Shown here in pieces: positions 7,573 through 17,844 of a stretch of 50,741 nt of DNA; the stretch's first letter is position 1, and the number at the start of each line of letters is the position of its first letter. This stretch comes from Lonsdalea britannica (lineage in GTDB: Bacteria > Pseudomonadota > Gammaproteobacteria > Enterobacterales > Enterobacteriaceae). The DNA lies in contig NZ_LUTN01000022.1 in the NCBI RefSeq assembly GCF_002111595.1, positions 1 through 50,741 on the forward strand, given 5' to 3'. Both the position numbers and the translations under genes were made by a program. A model generated the notes under the pieces. The model saw only the letters and a list, made by a program, of their open reading frames with translations. It had not been told where the DNA came from and ran no database searches.

Positions 7573-9155
7573 TTATTTTGATGCCACGCCAGGCTGCGTG
7601 GCCGACGGAACGGACGGAGAGAGACGAGGAACGACAGGCGCCGGAATATACTGGAACTTAAGGACCAGCGGGATCATCAGCAGCGCAACCAAACCGATAA
7701 CGCGGTAGACATCCGCCACCGCCAGCACACTGCTCTGCCTGACGACCAACGCGATAAGCGAGTCAGGCGAGGGATGAAAACCTGCCCATTGCGCCGAAAG
7801 GTTGCCGGCCTGATCCCGTAACGACTCATAGTGAGTGCGGGTACGTATCAGATTCAGTTGATTGATAAGCGCCCCCGCCACAACCGTACTGATGACGCGC
7901 ACAATATTAACCAGCCCCGCCAGATAGGGGCCTTCCATTGGCTGAACGACGCTGACGATAAGAAACAGCATGGCAACCATCGCCAGCGGTTGCCCGATGG
8001 CATGCAACAGTGTGATGACCAGGAACTGCGGCACCATCCACTCATCCGTCACCCCCGACGCCAGCCAGCATGCGGCGGCCATGCATGCCAGGCCGGCGGC
8101 AAAGACGTAGCGCGCGTCTACCCAGCGCTGGTACAGCATAACCGCTACACAGGACCCCAGAATCAGTTGCGGAAGACCAACCATCAATCCCAAAGAAGCC
8201 GTCTGCTCAAGGCGAAAACCGTGCAGTCCAGCCAGGGTATTGGCAGGTAAACCGACCCCGGAAAAGGTGACGACAAAAAAGCCCAACAACGTGATGAAGC
8301 CCAGCCAGATATTGCGCCGTTTCAATAAGTCCAGCCGGATGAATGGCGTAGGATGTAACCACTCGCAGATAAAGAACAACGCGGTAAAGCCGGCACCAAC
8401 ACTCAGTGCGGCCACAATCATCGGTGAGTGAAACCAGTCCAGACGCACGCCCTGATCGATGCCGAGAACCAACAACATCAGCCGGGTACGGCAAACAGCA
8501 TACCAAACCAGTCAGCCTGTTTTAGCCTCGCCAGCGCCATCGGCATTTCAGGAATCCCCCATGCGACCATCGCCATGGCTAACAGCCCCAGAGGAATGAC
8601 ATTCCAGTATGCCCATCGCCAGTTATCCAGTTGATCGACGGAGACGCTGGCAAGCCAGAGTGCGACATTGGGTGACAGTGTGGCCGTCATCGCGAACAAT
8701 GCCAGGCCGTGCAGCCTGATCGGCGCAGGCAGGAAACGCAGCGCAGCCATCATCAGGATGGGCACCAGCGACCCCGAGCACAGACCATGCAGGACACGCA
8801 GCGCCAGCAGTAAGTGCAAATCGCGGATATAAGGCAACAGGGCGGCAAGCACCATTGCCGCCGCCAGCATCGTCAAATGGAAACGGCGCATTGAGAAGGT
8901 GATGGCGAACCACGCCGCAAATGGCATGGCGGCCAGTTCACCAGCCGAATAGGCGGTGGTAAGCCAGGAGATATCATCCTTTGCAAAACCCAGCCCTCCT
9001 TGTATATCAACCAGCACCAGAGAGGGAACCCGGCTGCTCAGACCGGCGACCATCGCGGCGAGAAGTATGCCTAACAGACCCACGGCCAGACGGGAATTAA
9101 AAACCGGTTGGGGCTGAGGGATGGACGGAGCGGAAGCGGGCATTGCCGTACTCAT
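7573..9155 (-). pseudogene. DHA2 (14-TMS) MFS multidrug transporter, single frameshift
   Basis: Two adjacent frames together encode one EmrB/FarB-like proton-driven exporter of about 527 residues, the inner-membrane pump of the tripartite system. The N-terminal part (8478-9155) carries the first membrane helices with SRVPSLVLVDIQGGLG and WLTTAYSAGELAAMPFAAWF. It stops abruptly after GMLFAVPG. The second part resumes one frame over with LMLLVLGIDQGVRLDWF and covers the remaining helices. Restoring one base near 8479 (GGC-TG to GGCCTG) rebuilds the expected FAVPGLMLLVLG junction. The 9155 start overlaps the stop of the outer-membrane gene by four bases (ATGA), which suggests translational coupling. 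Whether the break is real or a sequence error cannot be decided here. Confidence 0.83.
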
Positions 9156-10629
9156 GATCGTATCCTGTCCTTCGCGGTTTCAGCCTGGAGATTTGCCGAC
9201 CATCCACCGCCCAACGCACGATACAGCGAGACAACGGCCAGTGCTGAGGCGGTTGCGCAGTCGCTCAGGTCTGCCTGACTTGCCAGCAACGTGCGGCGGG
9301 CAATCAATACGGTAGTAAAATCAGCCGAACCCTCCTGATAAGAGCGTTGGGCTACGGAGAGTGCCACCTGGTTGTTTTCGACGGCAGTCTGAAGCAGTTC
9401 ATGCCGTTTGCCTTCACTGGCATAAGCGCCCAGCGCGTTGTCCACTTCGTGCCATGCGCGCAGCACGGTTTGCTGATAGTAAACAGCCGCCAGAGACATA
9501 CGCGTTTCACTTAACTCCAGCTGTCGGCGTAAGCGCCCGCCTTCGAAAATGGGCAAATAGAGCGTAGGGCCAACCGAAAACTGGCGGGAATCCCAACTGC
9601 CGAGATCCGTTAAATTGAAACCCTGCACGCCCAGCGATCCGGTCAGGCTGATGCGTGGATAGAAATCGGCCTCTGCCGCGCCGATGTCCGCCACTGCGGC
9701 ATGCAGCTTTGCTTCCGCCTGCAATATATCGGGTCGGTTCCGGGCCAGGTCGGAGGGTACGCCAATCGGCAACTGCGCAGGCATAGACGGCAGCGCGGCG
9801 CTCGTCAAACGCGCATCAAGCTCTCGCGGCGCCCTGCCCAGCAACAGCGCAAGCGCGTTCATCAACGTAGCTCGCTGATGGTCCAGGTCCGTTAGTCTCG
9901 CCTCCAGGGCTGCGGCATCCGCCCGTGCCGATGCGGCATCGAAACGGTTAGCCACCCCATTACGTTCCCGGCTTTCGGCCATGCGCACCAAATCGCGGGC
10001 AATGCGCTGGTTCGCGTCCACCAGCGACACCTGCGCCTGTATACCCCTTAGCAGAATATAGGTCCGTGCCACCTCTGCAGTAACGGAAACCTCAGCCGCG
10101 TCTCTGCCGTAGTAGGCTGCCTGCAGGTTGGCCTGCGCAGATTCGCCGCGACGGCGCAGATGCCCCCATAAATCCAGTTCCCACGCGGCTTCCATCCCTA
10201 ACGACCAGGTATCATAGCTGCTGGTCGCGCGCCGAGCCGATGGGTGGGCGAGTTCTCGCTGATGGCGGAACTGGCGTATCCGCTACGGGCGGAAAGACTG
10301 GGGCGGCGGGAAGCATCAACCAGCCCTGACTGCACGCGGCTTTCGTCAATACGCAGAGCCGCTGTCCGCAAATCCAGGTTGGCACCCACTTCAGACTCTA
10401 GTTGTATCAATGTGGCGTCGTTAAACAACGTCCACCAGCGATCAGGCGCCCGGGAACCGATCAGTGCGGGATGCCCGGCGACCATAGCCTCACGCGCCTT
10501 CAGCGCTGCGACTTTCGAGCCGGTGTCGGGCACCTCTGCCGACGGGGGAGTAACGCATCCTGCCAGTAACAGAGCAATCAGAGCAGGTGCGCCTTGATAC
10601 AGCGATGTGTATCGAACAAGACGGTTCAT
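9152..10629 (-). pseudogene. NodT-family outer-membrane efflux lipoprotein, single frameshift
   Basis: Two frames join into a ~492-residue outer-membrane factor of the RND/MFS efflux type. The N-terminus is a lipoprotein signal with lipobox LLAGC (Cys25), followed by PDRWWTLFNDATLIQLE, the standard first OMF repeat. The first frame ends near 10198. The other continues with MEAAWELDLWGHLRRRGESA, LPIGVPSDLARNRPDILQAEA and the second OEP repeat ending VVSLYRALGGGW. One lost base between about 10200 and 10240 explains the break. It would form the TolC-like channel for the MFS/adaptor pair downstream and is the first gene of that operon. A divergent TetR gene lies 221 bases upstream. Confidence 0.83.
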
Positions 10630-10797
10630 TCAATTCCTCAAACTGAGAACGGCACTCGCGTTCTCTTCATTAAAGCAACAAAAATAAAGGGGATATTGCG
10701 ATTGTATTCAGGACTGGAAACTGATCGGTATCTTACGGAATAAATCAAATATCGTCAATTTCTTAATATCGTTGTAAGAAATGAGTTTTACCTCAGA

Positions 10798-10811
10798 ATA
10801 CCGGTAGGTAT
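10798..10811. promoter_or_regulatory. Putative TetR operator
   Basis: ATACC-GGTA-GGTAT is a perfect inverted repeat in the divergent region between the efflux operon and its TetR-type regulator, 40 bases before the regulator's GTG start. Many efflux-controlling TetR proteins bind similar short palindromes. Confidence 0.5.
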
Positions 10812-10850
10812 ACTTGCTGACTATAATGGCCTTCAACACAGGAGCGCTCT

Positions 10851-11495
10851 GTGCCTAAAAGTATTCATCCCTATCATGACAAGGCATCCATCGTCTTAAA
10901 TGCAGCGGCTTCGGTATTCCTGACGCATGGATTTAGCGCCGCGACGACGGATATGATTCAGCGTGAAGCCGGCGTCTCCAAAAAGACGCTGTATGCCTGC
11001 TTTCCCAGTAAAGAGGCCATGTTTATGGCGGTGATTGAGCGGCAGTGCGCATTAATGGCCTCGACGGTCAGCGCGATCCAGCCCGCTCCCGGAAACCTTG
11101 CCAAAACGTTGACGGACATCGGCCGGGCTTATCTGGATATCGTGTTATCCGAGACAGGTGTCGCGCTATTCAGAGTGGTCGTCGCCGAATCTCCCCGCTT
11201 TCCGATGGCCGGCAGGCATTTCTACCTGTCAGGCCCCAAAGTCGTTACCGCGATGGTGGCGGAACAGCTAAGTGCGGCGTCACAGGCCGGCGATATCAAT
11301 GTCCATGATATCGGTGCAGAGACCGCCGCCGCCCTTTTCATTGGCATGGTGCGCAGCGAAGGACAACTGGATTGTTTGTTACATCCAGGAACGCGGGCCT
11401 CTCCTGGCCAACTTGACAGATGGGTAAAGCTGGCCGTCGACACCTTCATCGGGCGATTTGCTGTTGTGCCCCCAGAAGATCACAAGCCATCGTAG
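10851..11495 (+). CDS. TetR/AcrR family regulator of the efflux operon
   Basis: This 214-residue product starts with GTG preceded by AGGAGC. The N-terminal helix-turn-helix is clear: LNAAASVFLTHGFSAATTDM then IQREAGVSKKTLYACFPSKE (about residues 17-57). The C-terminal half resembles AcrR-type ligand domains (SETGVALFRVVVAESPRFPM). It is divergent from the outer-membrane/MFS/adaptor operon and most likely represses it through the palindrome at 10798, relieved by a pump substrate. The frame is intact. The inducer is unknown. Confidence 0.88.
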   Translation: MPKSIHPYHDKASIVLNAAASVFLTHGFSAATTDMIQREAGVSKKTLYACFPSKEAMFMAVIERQCALMASTVSAIQPAPGNLAKTLTDIGRAYLDIVLSETGVALFRVVVAESPRFPMAGRHFYLSGPKVVTAMVAEQLSAASQAGDINVHDIGAETAAALFIGMVRSEGQLDCLLHPGTRASPGQLDRWVKLAVDTFIGRFAVVPPEDHKPS

Positions 11496-11680
11496 AATAG
11501 AAGCGTGTGACATACAGGTAAGCCCTACGCAACGCCTGCGGCCACCTGGGGCGACATGACGCCGTTGCGCGATCACAAGCATCTCTCCAATCAGTTTGAT
11601 GTCACTCGCATTAATCGGTGGTTACGCCGGTCGTATTAATAGGAATGGGGATTTTTATTTAGCTAGTCTATTCGCTAGTG

Positions 11681-11700
11681 ACTGGCAAAGGCGATCCCAG
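11681..11700 (+). repeat. Dispersed 20-bp repeat, copy 2
   Basis: Identical over 20 bases to 1417-1436 (ACTGGCAAAGGCGATCCCAG), in direct orientation 10.26 kb away. It is preceded by the imperfect palindrome GCTAG-TGA-CTGGC, which matches the GCCAG-TTA-CTGGC of copy 1. Confidence 0.6.
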
Positions 11701-11824
11701 CCGATTGATCCATATAACGTTTTGTCAGCAACGGTGTAGAGGGCCACGTCAATGCCGAATCGGCCTCTGCCACTCAGCAATTGTGCTCCGATGACGAGTA
11801 AAAACTTTTAGCGAGTACCCGAGC

Positions 11825-11871
11825 GGATCGTCAACTCAGTCGGTAGAGCTATTAACTCTTAATCAATAGGT
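11825..11871 (+). pseudogene. tRNA-Lys-like 5' fragment
   Basis: The first ~47 bases resemble enterobacterial tRNA-Lys: acceptor and D-arm (CTCAGTCGGTAGAGC), then an anticodon arm with ACTCTTAATCAA, which would place a CTT anticodon. The T-arm and acceptor 3' half (expected GGTTCGAATCC) are missing; unrelated sequence follows. Stems contain mismatches. It is not a working tRNA and probably represents a remnant left by integration or rearrangement at a tRNA gene. Confidence 0.55.
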
Positions 11872-11946
11872 CTTTAGGTGACTCAGCGTTATTAAATCGA
11901 GAGCAAGGGGATAATGACGATATCGTTAACTCTGTCTGATAAAAAT

Positions 11947-13097
11947 TTATATTTTATTAGCCCCGACTCTCCCTACTATTGGCGCCATCAAAAAAATGCT
12001 ACCCAACATCAATGCCATTAACACATACACGGCAGAGAAGCCGATATATTCCGCAAGGTACCCGATCGGCGCCGGAGCCATCAACGTCCCTAAATAGCCA
12101 ATCGTCGTCGCGATGCTCATTCCCGTACTGGCGAGAACTCCCGGTTGATTCCCTGCTGCAGAAAATGCGATCGGTACAATATTGGCGATACCTATTCCCG
12201 CGAGTGCGAAGCCGAAAATTGCCATCCAAGGTGTGATCGCCAATGCAGCGATTAGAACGCCCACGGCCGCCAAAATACTCGATGCGCGTATGATCCAGAC
12301 TGCGCCATAGCGGTCACGAATATGATCCCCTATTAAGCGAAGCACTGACATGCCACATGCAAATAAGGCAAAGGCAAGACTGGCTATCTCAATATCGGCA
12401 CGAAGATCTTTTATAAGATAGCGTGAAGACCAATCCACAACTGCACATTCTGGGATCATTCCAAAAAGGGCCATCACGCCAATAAAATAAATTTTGGCTG
12501 AACGAGGCAACCGCATGGGTTGTTTGATATTTTCTTTTGGTTCAGGCTTATCTTTCATGACAAAAGGCAATGTCATACTGACGAGTAAAATTGCTGCCAC
12601 ACTCATCAGTAAAATATGGCCTAAATATCCAAAATGCTTGACGGAATAGCCGCCAATAGAACCCGAGACAAACAGACCTATACTCCATGAACAATGCGAG
12701 AAGGATAATATTGCCTTAGAGAGTTTTTTTTCGACTGCCACGGCATTGGCATTCATGGCAACATTCATTGAGCCGATCATGGCCCCGAGAGTAAACAACG
12801 CAACGACTAATGAGGTATATTTTTGACCAGTCCCAAAGGGATCAATGCGACAGAAGTCGCAATAGAAAATAGTTGGACAACGCGTTGCGAACCTATTTTC
12901 GCCATCAAAATACCCGACAGTGGCATCAGCAATAACGCGCCAAGACCGAATATCAAAATGAGATGACCGATTGTCTTGTCATCCACGCCAAAACGGGGAA
13001 CAAGCTGTGTTATTTGTACGGCCCATCCCCCTTGTACAAAACCATTAACAAAAAAGAGTACAGCAATAGCCCATCGAGACTTTTGTGCCAGCTCCAT
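11947..13097 (-). pseudogene. MFS transporter (YbjJ-like), single frameshift
   Basis: Two frames make one ~383-residue 12-helix MFS protein. The N-terminal piece (12807-13097) has FFVNGFVQGGWAVQITQLVP and LILIFGLGALLLMPLSGILM. It ends at NIPH, where one lost base near 12806 shifts the frame. The second piece resumes with SLVVALFTLGAMIGSMNVAM and covers helices 4-12 (PECAVVDWSSRYLIKD, AGNQPGVLASTGMSIATTIG). The pattern resembles the YbjJ-like/sugar-type MFS group rather than drug:proton DHA2 pumps. It is the last gene of the hydrolase-hypE-hypF-HAD operon, 35 bases behind the HAD gene, and probably exports the pathway product or imports its precursor. The substrate is unknown. Confidence 0.8.
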
Positions 13098-13132
13098 CAG
13101 TTATATTCCTGTTCTGCTGGTAGCCCATGACG

Positions 13133-13837
13133 CTAGGAGGGTAAGCGTTCCATCAAAACCTGGTGATTGAAACAAAATGAAAGTATCGCGCTGTCTGTCG
13201 TGTTGCTTGATACTGTTACGTCTCGGAAATCGGGGATCATCACTTTGGCGCCTAATGGCAGTAAATCTTCATCACCCACCCCAACGCAAAAGGCACCGGC
13301 TGCGACAGCCGAAGTCACGCCGCTCTTTGCATCCTCGAAGACCACCGTTTTACTTGAAGGGATTCCCACCCGCTGCGCAGCCAGAAGATAAGGGTCAGGA
13401 TAGGGTTTCCCCCGGGTCACGTCGTCTCTTTCAATAATGACCGAGATGTATTGCTCAGCATGAAGTAACGCGATGACACGATCAATCTTTTGTCGCCAGC
13501 CACTTGTGACGATACCTACAGAAATACCTGCTTCACCCAAAGAGGCGATAAGTTTTTCCACGCCAGGAATAGGATCGCAATCCGCCGTATTTTCGACATG
13601 AATGATATGTTCTTGAACCCGCTTTTGGTCGGATATCGGAAGATCGTTAAATAGCGTTTTGATGGTGTATGGCCCGGGATGTCCATGTATATGTTTTTGC
13701 ATATCTTCGTCACTAATTCGACGGCCATACATCTGCGCAGCCTCACACCATGCCCTTTCAATAACCGTCCTGGAATCGATGAGCACACCGTCCATATCAA
13801 ACAAGACCGCAGAAAAACTTTCCAGTGATGCATTCAT
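13133..13837 (-). CDS. HAD-superfamily phosphatase (beta-phosphoglucomutase-like subfamily IA)
   Basis: This 234-residue product has all HAD signatures: motif I FDMDGVLIDS with Asp14 (nucleophile) and Asp16, motif II VTSGW near residue 110, and motif III/IV GKPYPDPYLLAA followed by VVFEDAKSGVTSAVAAGA. The helical cap insert after motif I marks subfamily IA, which includes phosphoglycolate and sugar-phosphate phosphatases. It likely removes a phosphate from a small metabolite in the cytoplasm. Its ATG overlaps the hypF stop by four bases (ATGA), so the two are translationally coupled. That links its function to the HypE/HypF chemistry. The substrate cannot be told from sequence. Confidence 0.85.
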   Translation of the reverse strand: MNASLESFSAVLFDMDGVLIDSRTVIERAWCEAAQMYGRRISDEDMQKHIHGHPGPYTIKTLFNDLPISDQKRVQEHIIHVENTADCDPIPGVEKLIASLGEAGISVGIVTSGWRQKIDRVIALLHAEQYISVIIERDDVTRGKPYPDPYLLAAQRVGIPSSKTVVFEDAKSGVTSAVAAGAFCVGVGDEDLLPLGAKVMIPDFRDVTVSSNTTDSAILSFCFNHQVLMERLPS

Positions 13838-16225
13838 GTTTTATCTCTCTCAGTTAATTTTTCTTTTTTAATTTTATTTGCGGCAACCACAACCTGACCC
13901 AGTGATATACCACCGTCGTTAGTCGGGACTAATTTATGGAAATAAGGTTTAAGGTCTTGAGACTCAAGAGAGTGAAGCGTATTGATTAAAATAAACTCAT
14001 TACAAAAAACACCACCACTTAACACAATATTATTCACTCCATGCCGTTTGGTCATGCGTAAACAAACTTCACTAATAATATCTACGACGGTTGAATGAAA
14101 ACGTCTACTCAGCTCGGCAGCATCGACGATACCCGCTCTGATTAGCTGAACCAGCTCTGTAATCATAGGGCGGAAATCGACCTCCAGCCTCCCCTCTTTA
14201 TTTTCCTCTATGCCATAGTCGAGCGGTTTAACCATGTGGAAATCACGTAATAAAAGGGCTTCCATTTCAATGGCGGCCTGAGCCTCATATTCAACCTCAG
14301 TACAAATACCGATAAGAGCAGATATTCCATCAAAAAGGCGCCCCATGCTGGTCGTTTTAGTCGTATTAATATTTCTTGCCGCCATTTTGGTAAACACGTC
14401 CCGCCGTTGTTCGGGCAAGTCTCGAATAACGGGCAAATCCATAACGTTTTCTACTTTTTCACCGAATGTATCAACCAGTAATGCTATTGCCACCCGGAGA
14501 GGTTCCTTAACCGCTTTATCACCGCCAAGTAATAGCATTGGGCGTAAATGGGCGACGCGTTCGAACTCGTCAAAATCTCCAAATAAAAACTCGCCGCCCC
14601 AGATCGTCCCATCAGGCCATACCCTGTGCCATCAAAAATCACACCCATCGTCTTCCCAGAAAGTCCATTCTCAGCCATGCACGATGCCATGTGAGCGTGG
14701 TGATGTTGGACTTGGACTACTTGAATATCTGATTGCCCGAGCGCATTTCGCGTGGAGCGAAAGGCCGGATGCATGTCACACGCTAAAACGTCGGCTTGTA
14801 CCGCCAGCAACCCTTGCAAGTGTCTGGCGCAATCGCCATGTGATGTGAAAGTCGTCTCGTTTTTCAAGTCACCAATGTGCTGGCTGATGAAAACCTGTTT
14901 GCCTTTTCCAATGCTTACCGTCGTTTTCAACTCTGCGCCTAAGGCCACGACATTTCCGACTGAATAGGGCAAATGGATAGGATAAGGCGCATAGCCACGC
15001 GATCGGCGCAAAAAAGAGATCTCTGTCTCAGGTGAGTGTGCTCGTTTGATCACACGTACGACAGAGTCATCGACACGAGTACGAATATCCCGATTATTTA
15101 ACACAAAATAATCGGCAATAGCGCCTAATTGTTCGATTGCCGTATGGTTATCAATGACAATCGGATGGCCGGAGAGATTGCCGCTGGTCATGACAACGAC
15201 AGAAAGTCTGGGATCTTCAAGCAGCATATGCTGTAGAGGCGTCGAGGGAAGCATCACGCCCAGATTGGGATTTTTCGGCGCGACAGCTTCTGGCAACGTC
15301 TCGGATCGCTTAGGTAGCAATACAATAGGACGTGCTTCACTCTCAAGCAGTGCCTCATCTTCGGGACTCACCCATGTCCACCGCGCTGCACGGCTGCTAT
15401 CGGCGACCATCACCGCGAATGGTTTTGCCCCCCGATGTTTGCGTCGGCGTAGTTCTTTAACCGCATCGGTATTGTTGGCATCCACGACTAAATGAAAGCC
15501 GCCAAGCTTTTGATCGCGACAATAGCGCCCTCTACCAGTTTAGAGATAGTGAAACGTATTATGTCATCCGCTTCTTTTATTGTCTTACCGTGACAGTCTG
15601 TGAGCTGTAATTGTGGACCGCAGACAGGACAGGCATTGGGCTGTGCATGGTATCGACGATCTTCAATGTCATGGTATTCATGGTCACATTGAGAGCACAT
15701 GACAAACGAGCGCATCGTACTTTGTATCCGATCGTACGGCATGCCTAAAATAATAGAGTAACGAGGACCACAATTGGTGCAGTTGATGAAAGCGTAACGG
15801 TAACGATGATTGCCTGGATCTCTCATCTCCCGTAAGCAGTCGTCACAGACGTTCGCATCTGGAGGAATAATCGTGTCCATATAGGCTAAATCTTGGCTTT
15901 TCCTAATATCAAAGCCTGAGTAACGGGGGGCCGGCGCATCCAATGCCACTTGCCGTAAAGTCGTAATACGTGCCAAAGGTGGTAGCTGTGACATGAGTTC
16001 GTTAATGATTTTAGCAATGATGTCGGAAGGGGCCTGCAGTTCCAGCAAAACGCCTTCAGAATCATTGAGCACCCAGCCGGTGGCCCCATAACGTCGCGCT
16101 AAGCGATGGACGAAGGGTCTGAAACCGACCCCCTGAACAATTCCGCAGACGCGATATCTGCAGGTATCGCCCTCTTCTGATGACTCAGCAAAGTCTGGGG
16201 AGTTCCGCACCATAAAGTTCCTCAA
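13834..16225 (-). pseudogene. hypF: Carbamoyltransferase HypF, two frameshifts in this sequence
   Basis: Three consecutive frames rebuild one ~797-residue HypF. Domains in order: acylphosphatase (CGIVQGVGFRPFVHRLA); two zinc-finger-like segments (CDDCLREMRD, CTNCGPRYS, MCSQCDHEYHD, CPVCG); YrdC-like carbamoyl-AMP domain (RRRKHRGAKPFAVMVADSS...MLPSTPLQHMLLED); and a Kae1-like domain (VQVQHHHAHMASCMAENGL, FDGTGYG, LSGGVFCNEF, PTNDGGISLGQV). HypF moves the carbamoyl group of carbamoyl phosphate, via carbamoyl-AMP, onto the C-terminal cysteine of HypE. Breaks near 15490 (IKS-LGGFHL) and 14630 (GYGP-DGTIWGGEF) are each repaired by one base. All catalytic motifs survive. The start, at 16225 or the ATG at 16213, lies inside the 3' end of hypE, so the pair is coupled. 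No hydrogenase or hypABCD gene is nearby. Confidence 0.9.
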
Positions 16226-17248
16226 TCATCGTCTGAGAGCCATCTGGTTCGACCTTAAACACCTCAGGCTGAGAACCCGCCCTAACTTCCCCAATCAGCG
16301 CTGCATTTCTACCCAAAGGATGATCATGAAGTCGCGCAAGCACCTCTTCAACGACATCCGGTTCAACAAACAGGCAGAGACAGCTTCATTAGCCAGGTTG
16401 ATGACATCCACGCCTAACATATCAGCTGCCATCGCTGTTTCCGGTAAGATCGGTAGTGCTTGTTGATCAAAAAAGATTGAGCATGACGCAGTCCGGGCAT
16501 GTTCATGCAAGACCGCCGAAAGCCCCCCGCGAGTGACGTCTCGCATAGAGGCGATTTTCCCCGCCGGGATATCGCGTAAAACGCTTTCGATCATGTGATT
16601 GAGCGGCGCGCAATCACTCAAGACATGACGTTCAAACCCTAGACCTTCTCTAATGGATAAAAGGTGAATGGAATGATTCCCTATATAACCGCTGAGGATA
16701 ATTTTCTGACCTGGCCTGACGTTTTGTACAGAGACTGGAGGTCGTTCCAACACCCCTACTCCTGCCGTATTGATGAAGAGCTGATCGGCCTCACCTTTAC
16801 CAACAACCTTCGTGTCTCCGGCAACGATCTTCACGCCCGCCGCCCGCGCGGTGTCACGCACGGAGGCGATGATATGCAGTAAATCTGCCATCGGCATCCC
16901 CTCTTCAATGATGAGGCTAAGCGTGAGATACAGTGGACGGGCACCGCTTACCGCGAGGTCGTTAACGGTGCCGCACACGGCAATTTTACCAATATCGCCA
17001 TTGCCAAATATAAGCGGAGTCACCACGAAAGAGTCGGTAGTCAACGCGATACAATGGGAAGGGAGTTCCAGTAACGCACTATCTTCCATTTTCCCGAGGT
17101 AAGTCTCCTCCAACGTGGCGGAAATACGTTCGACCAGTTCCCGGCTTAATTTTGCCCCCGTCCCATGGTCCAAAATCACGGTTTCTCCCGCAGGCGCGAA
17201 CAAGTCCGGACCAAGCTCATTATCATAGTGAGAATCAGGTATGCTCAT
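16185..17248 (-). pseudogene. hypE: HypE, thiocarbamate dehydratase, single frameshift near the 3' end
   Basis: HypE uses ATP to dehydrate the carbamoyl group on its C-terminal cysteine to a thiocyanate, the source of the CN ligand of [NiFe] hydrogenases. The N-terminal AIRS/PurM-like domain shows LTTDSFVVTPLIFGNGDIGK and VCGTVNDLAVSGARPLYLTL; the C-terminal half shows MRDVTRGGLSAVLHEHA and VDVINLANEAVSA. A lost base near 16380 shifts the frame. In the next frame the protein continues with LFVEPDVVEEVLARLHDHPL and ends ELPRLC followed by stop at 16185. That is the essential PR(I/L)C tail with the modified cysteine. Corrected length is about 354 residues, normal for the family. Its ATG overlaps the upstream hydrolase stop (ATGA). 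Confidence 0.9.
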
Positions 17249-17844
17249 GCTGGTTTCCTTTCACCGCGTTCAGGCAGGTCGCCAATGCTGTTAAGCAGCG
17301 ATAAGATTTCAACTGACGGTGCGACGGTGGCGCAATAGCCCGCAAGCCATTGCAGCGCTCGATCGGTATCCTCTGCGGAAGGCGCAAAAACGCAATCGTC
17401 GGGAACCCAAACATTGTAACCCCGGAAGAAAGCATCTGCGGCCGTCGTCTGAACACACACATGCGTCTGTAATCCAGTCACGACGACTGTTTTGACATCC
17501 AGCGCTTGCAGCGTTTTATCTAATTCTGTCTCGAAAAACCCACTATCTCGCCCTTTGATAACGATGACGTCCGATGGATGATGGATGGCATCAATGATGG
17601 TATTACCAGGTGTGCCGGCAATAGCCGGAATGCCTGCCGCGCGATTGCGATATCGGCGTTGGACTGCCGGATCATCGGGGTCATGGATCAGCTGTAAATG
17701 AATGATGGCGTGCCCCGCGCTTCTGACACCATCAAGAAACTCATTAAATTTGGTCAGTTTTTCCCTCAACTCCTGTTGATCTGTCGTTATTTTGTATGTG
17801 AACTCGTATTGAAGATCATTAGTGAGAACAGCGACGTTTGGCAT
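17245..17844 (-). CDS. Isochorismatase-family cysteine hydrolase
   Basis: This 199-residue protein has the family's catalytic triad: Asp10 (VLTNDLQYEF), Lys97 (VIVIKGRDSGFF) and Cys130 (VTGLQTHVCVQTTAADAF). Length and fold pattern match cysteine hydrolases such as nicotinamidase, N-carbamoylsarcosine amidase, ureidoacrylate and biuret hydrolases, and isochorismatase. Most members cleave amide or carbamoyl C-N bonds, which fits the carbamoyl chemistry of the two genes that follow. It is the first gene of the leftward operon, with AAGGA before its ATG, and overlaps hypE by four bases. It is divergent from a LysR regulator. The substrate is unknown; a carbamoylated or nitrile-derived amide is an inference from context. 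Confidence 0.87.
   Translation of the reverse strand: MPNVAVLTNDLQYEFTYKITTDQQELREKLTKFNEFLDGVRSAGHAIIHLQLIHDPDDPAVQRRYRNRAAGIPAIAGTPGNTIIDAIHHPSDVIVIKGRDSGFFETELDKTLQALDVKTVVVTGLQTHVCVQTTAADAFFRGYNVWVPDDCVFAPSAEDTDRALQWLAGYCATVAPSVEILSLLNSIGDLPERGERKPA

Larger units (their letters stand above)
11496..11946. other. Non-coding gap with repeat and tRNA remnants
   Basis: About 450 bases without a supported gene. A short frame near 11555 (MTPLRDHKHLSNQFDVTRIN, ending at 11640) has no recognisable relative. The stretch also holds the second exact copy of the 20-bp repeat and a tRNA-Lys-like fragment, listed separately. Together they mark the junction between the efflux block and the hypEF block. 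Confidence 0.5.
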
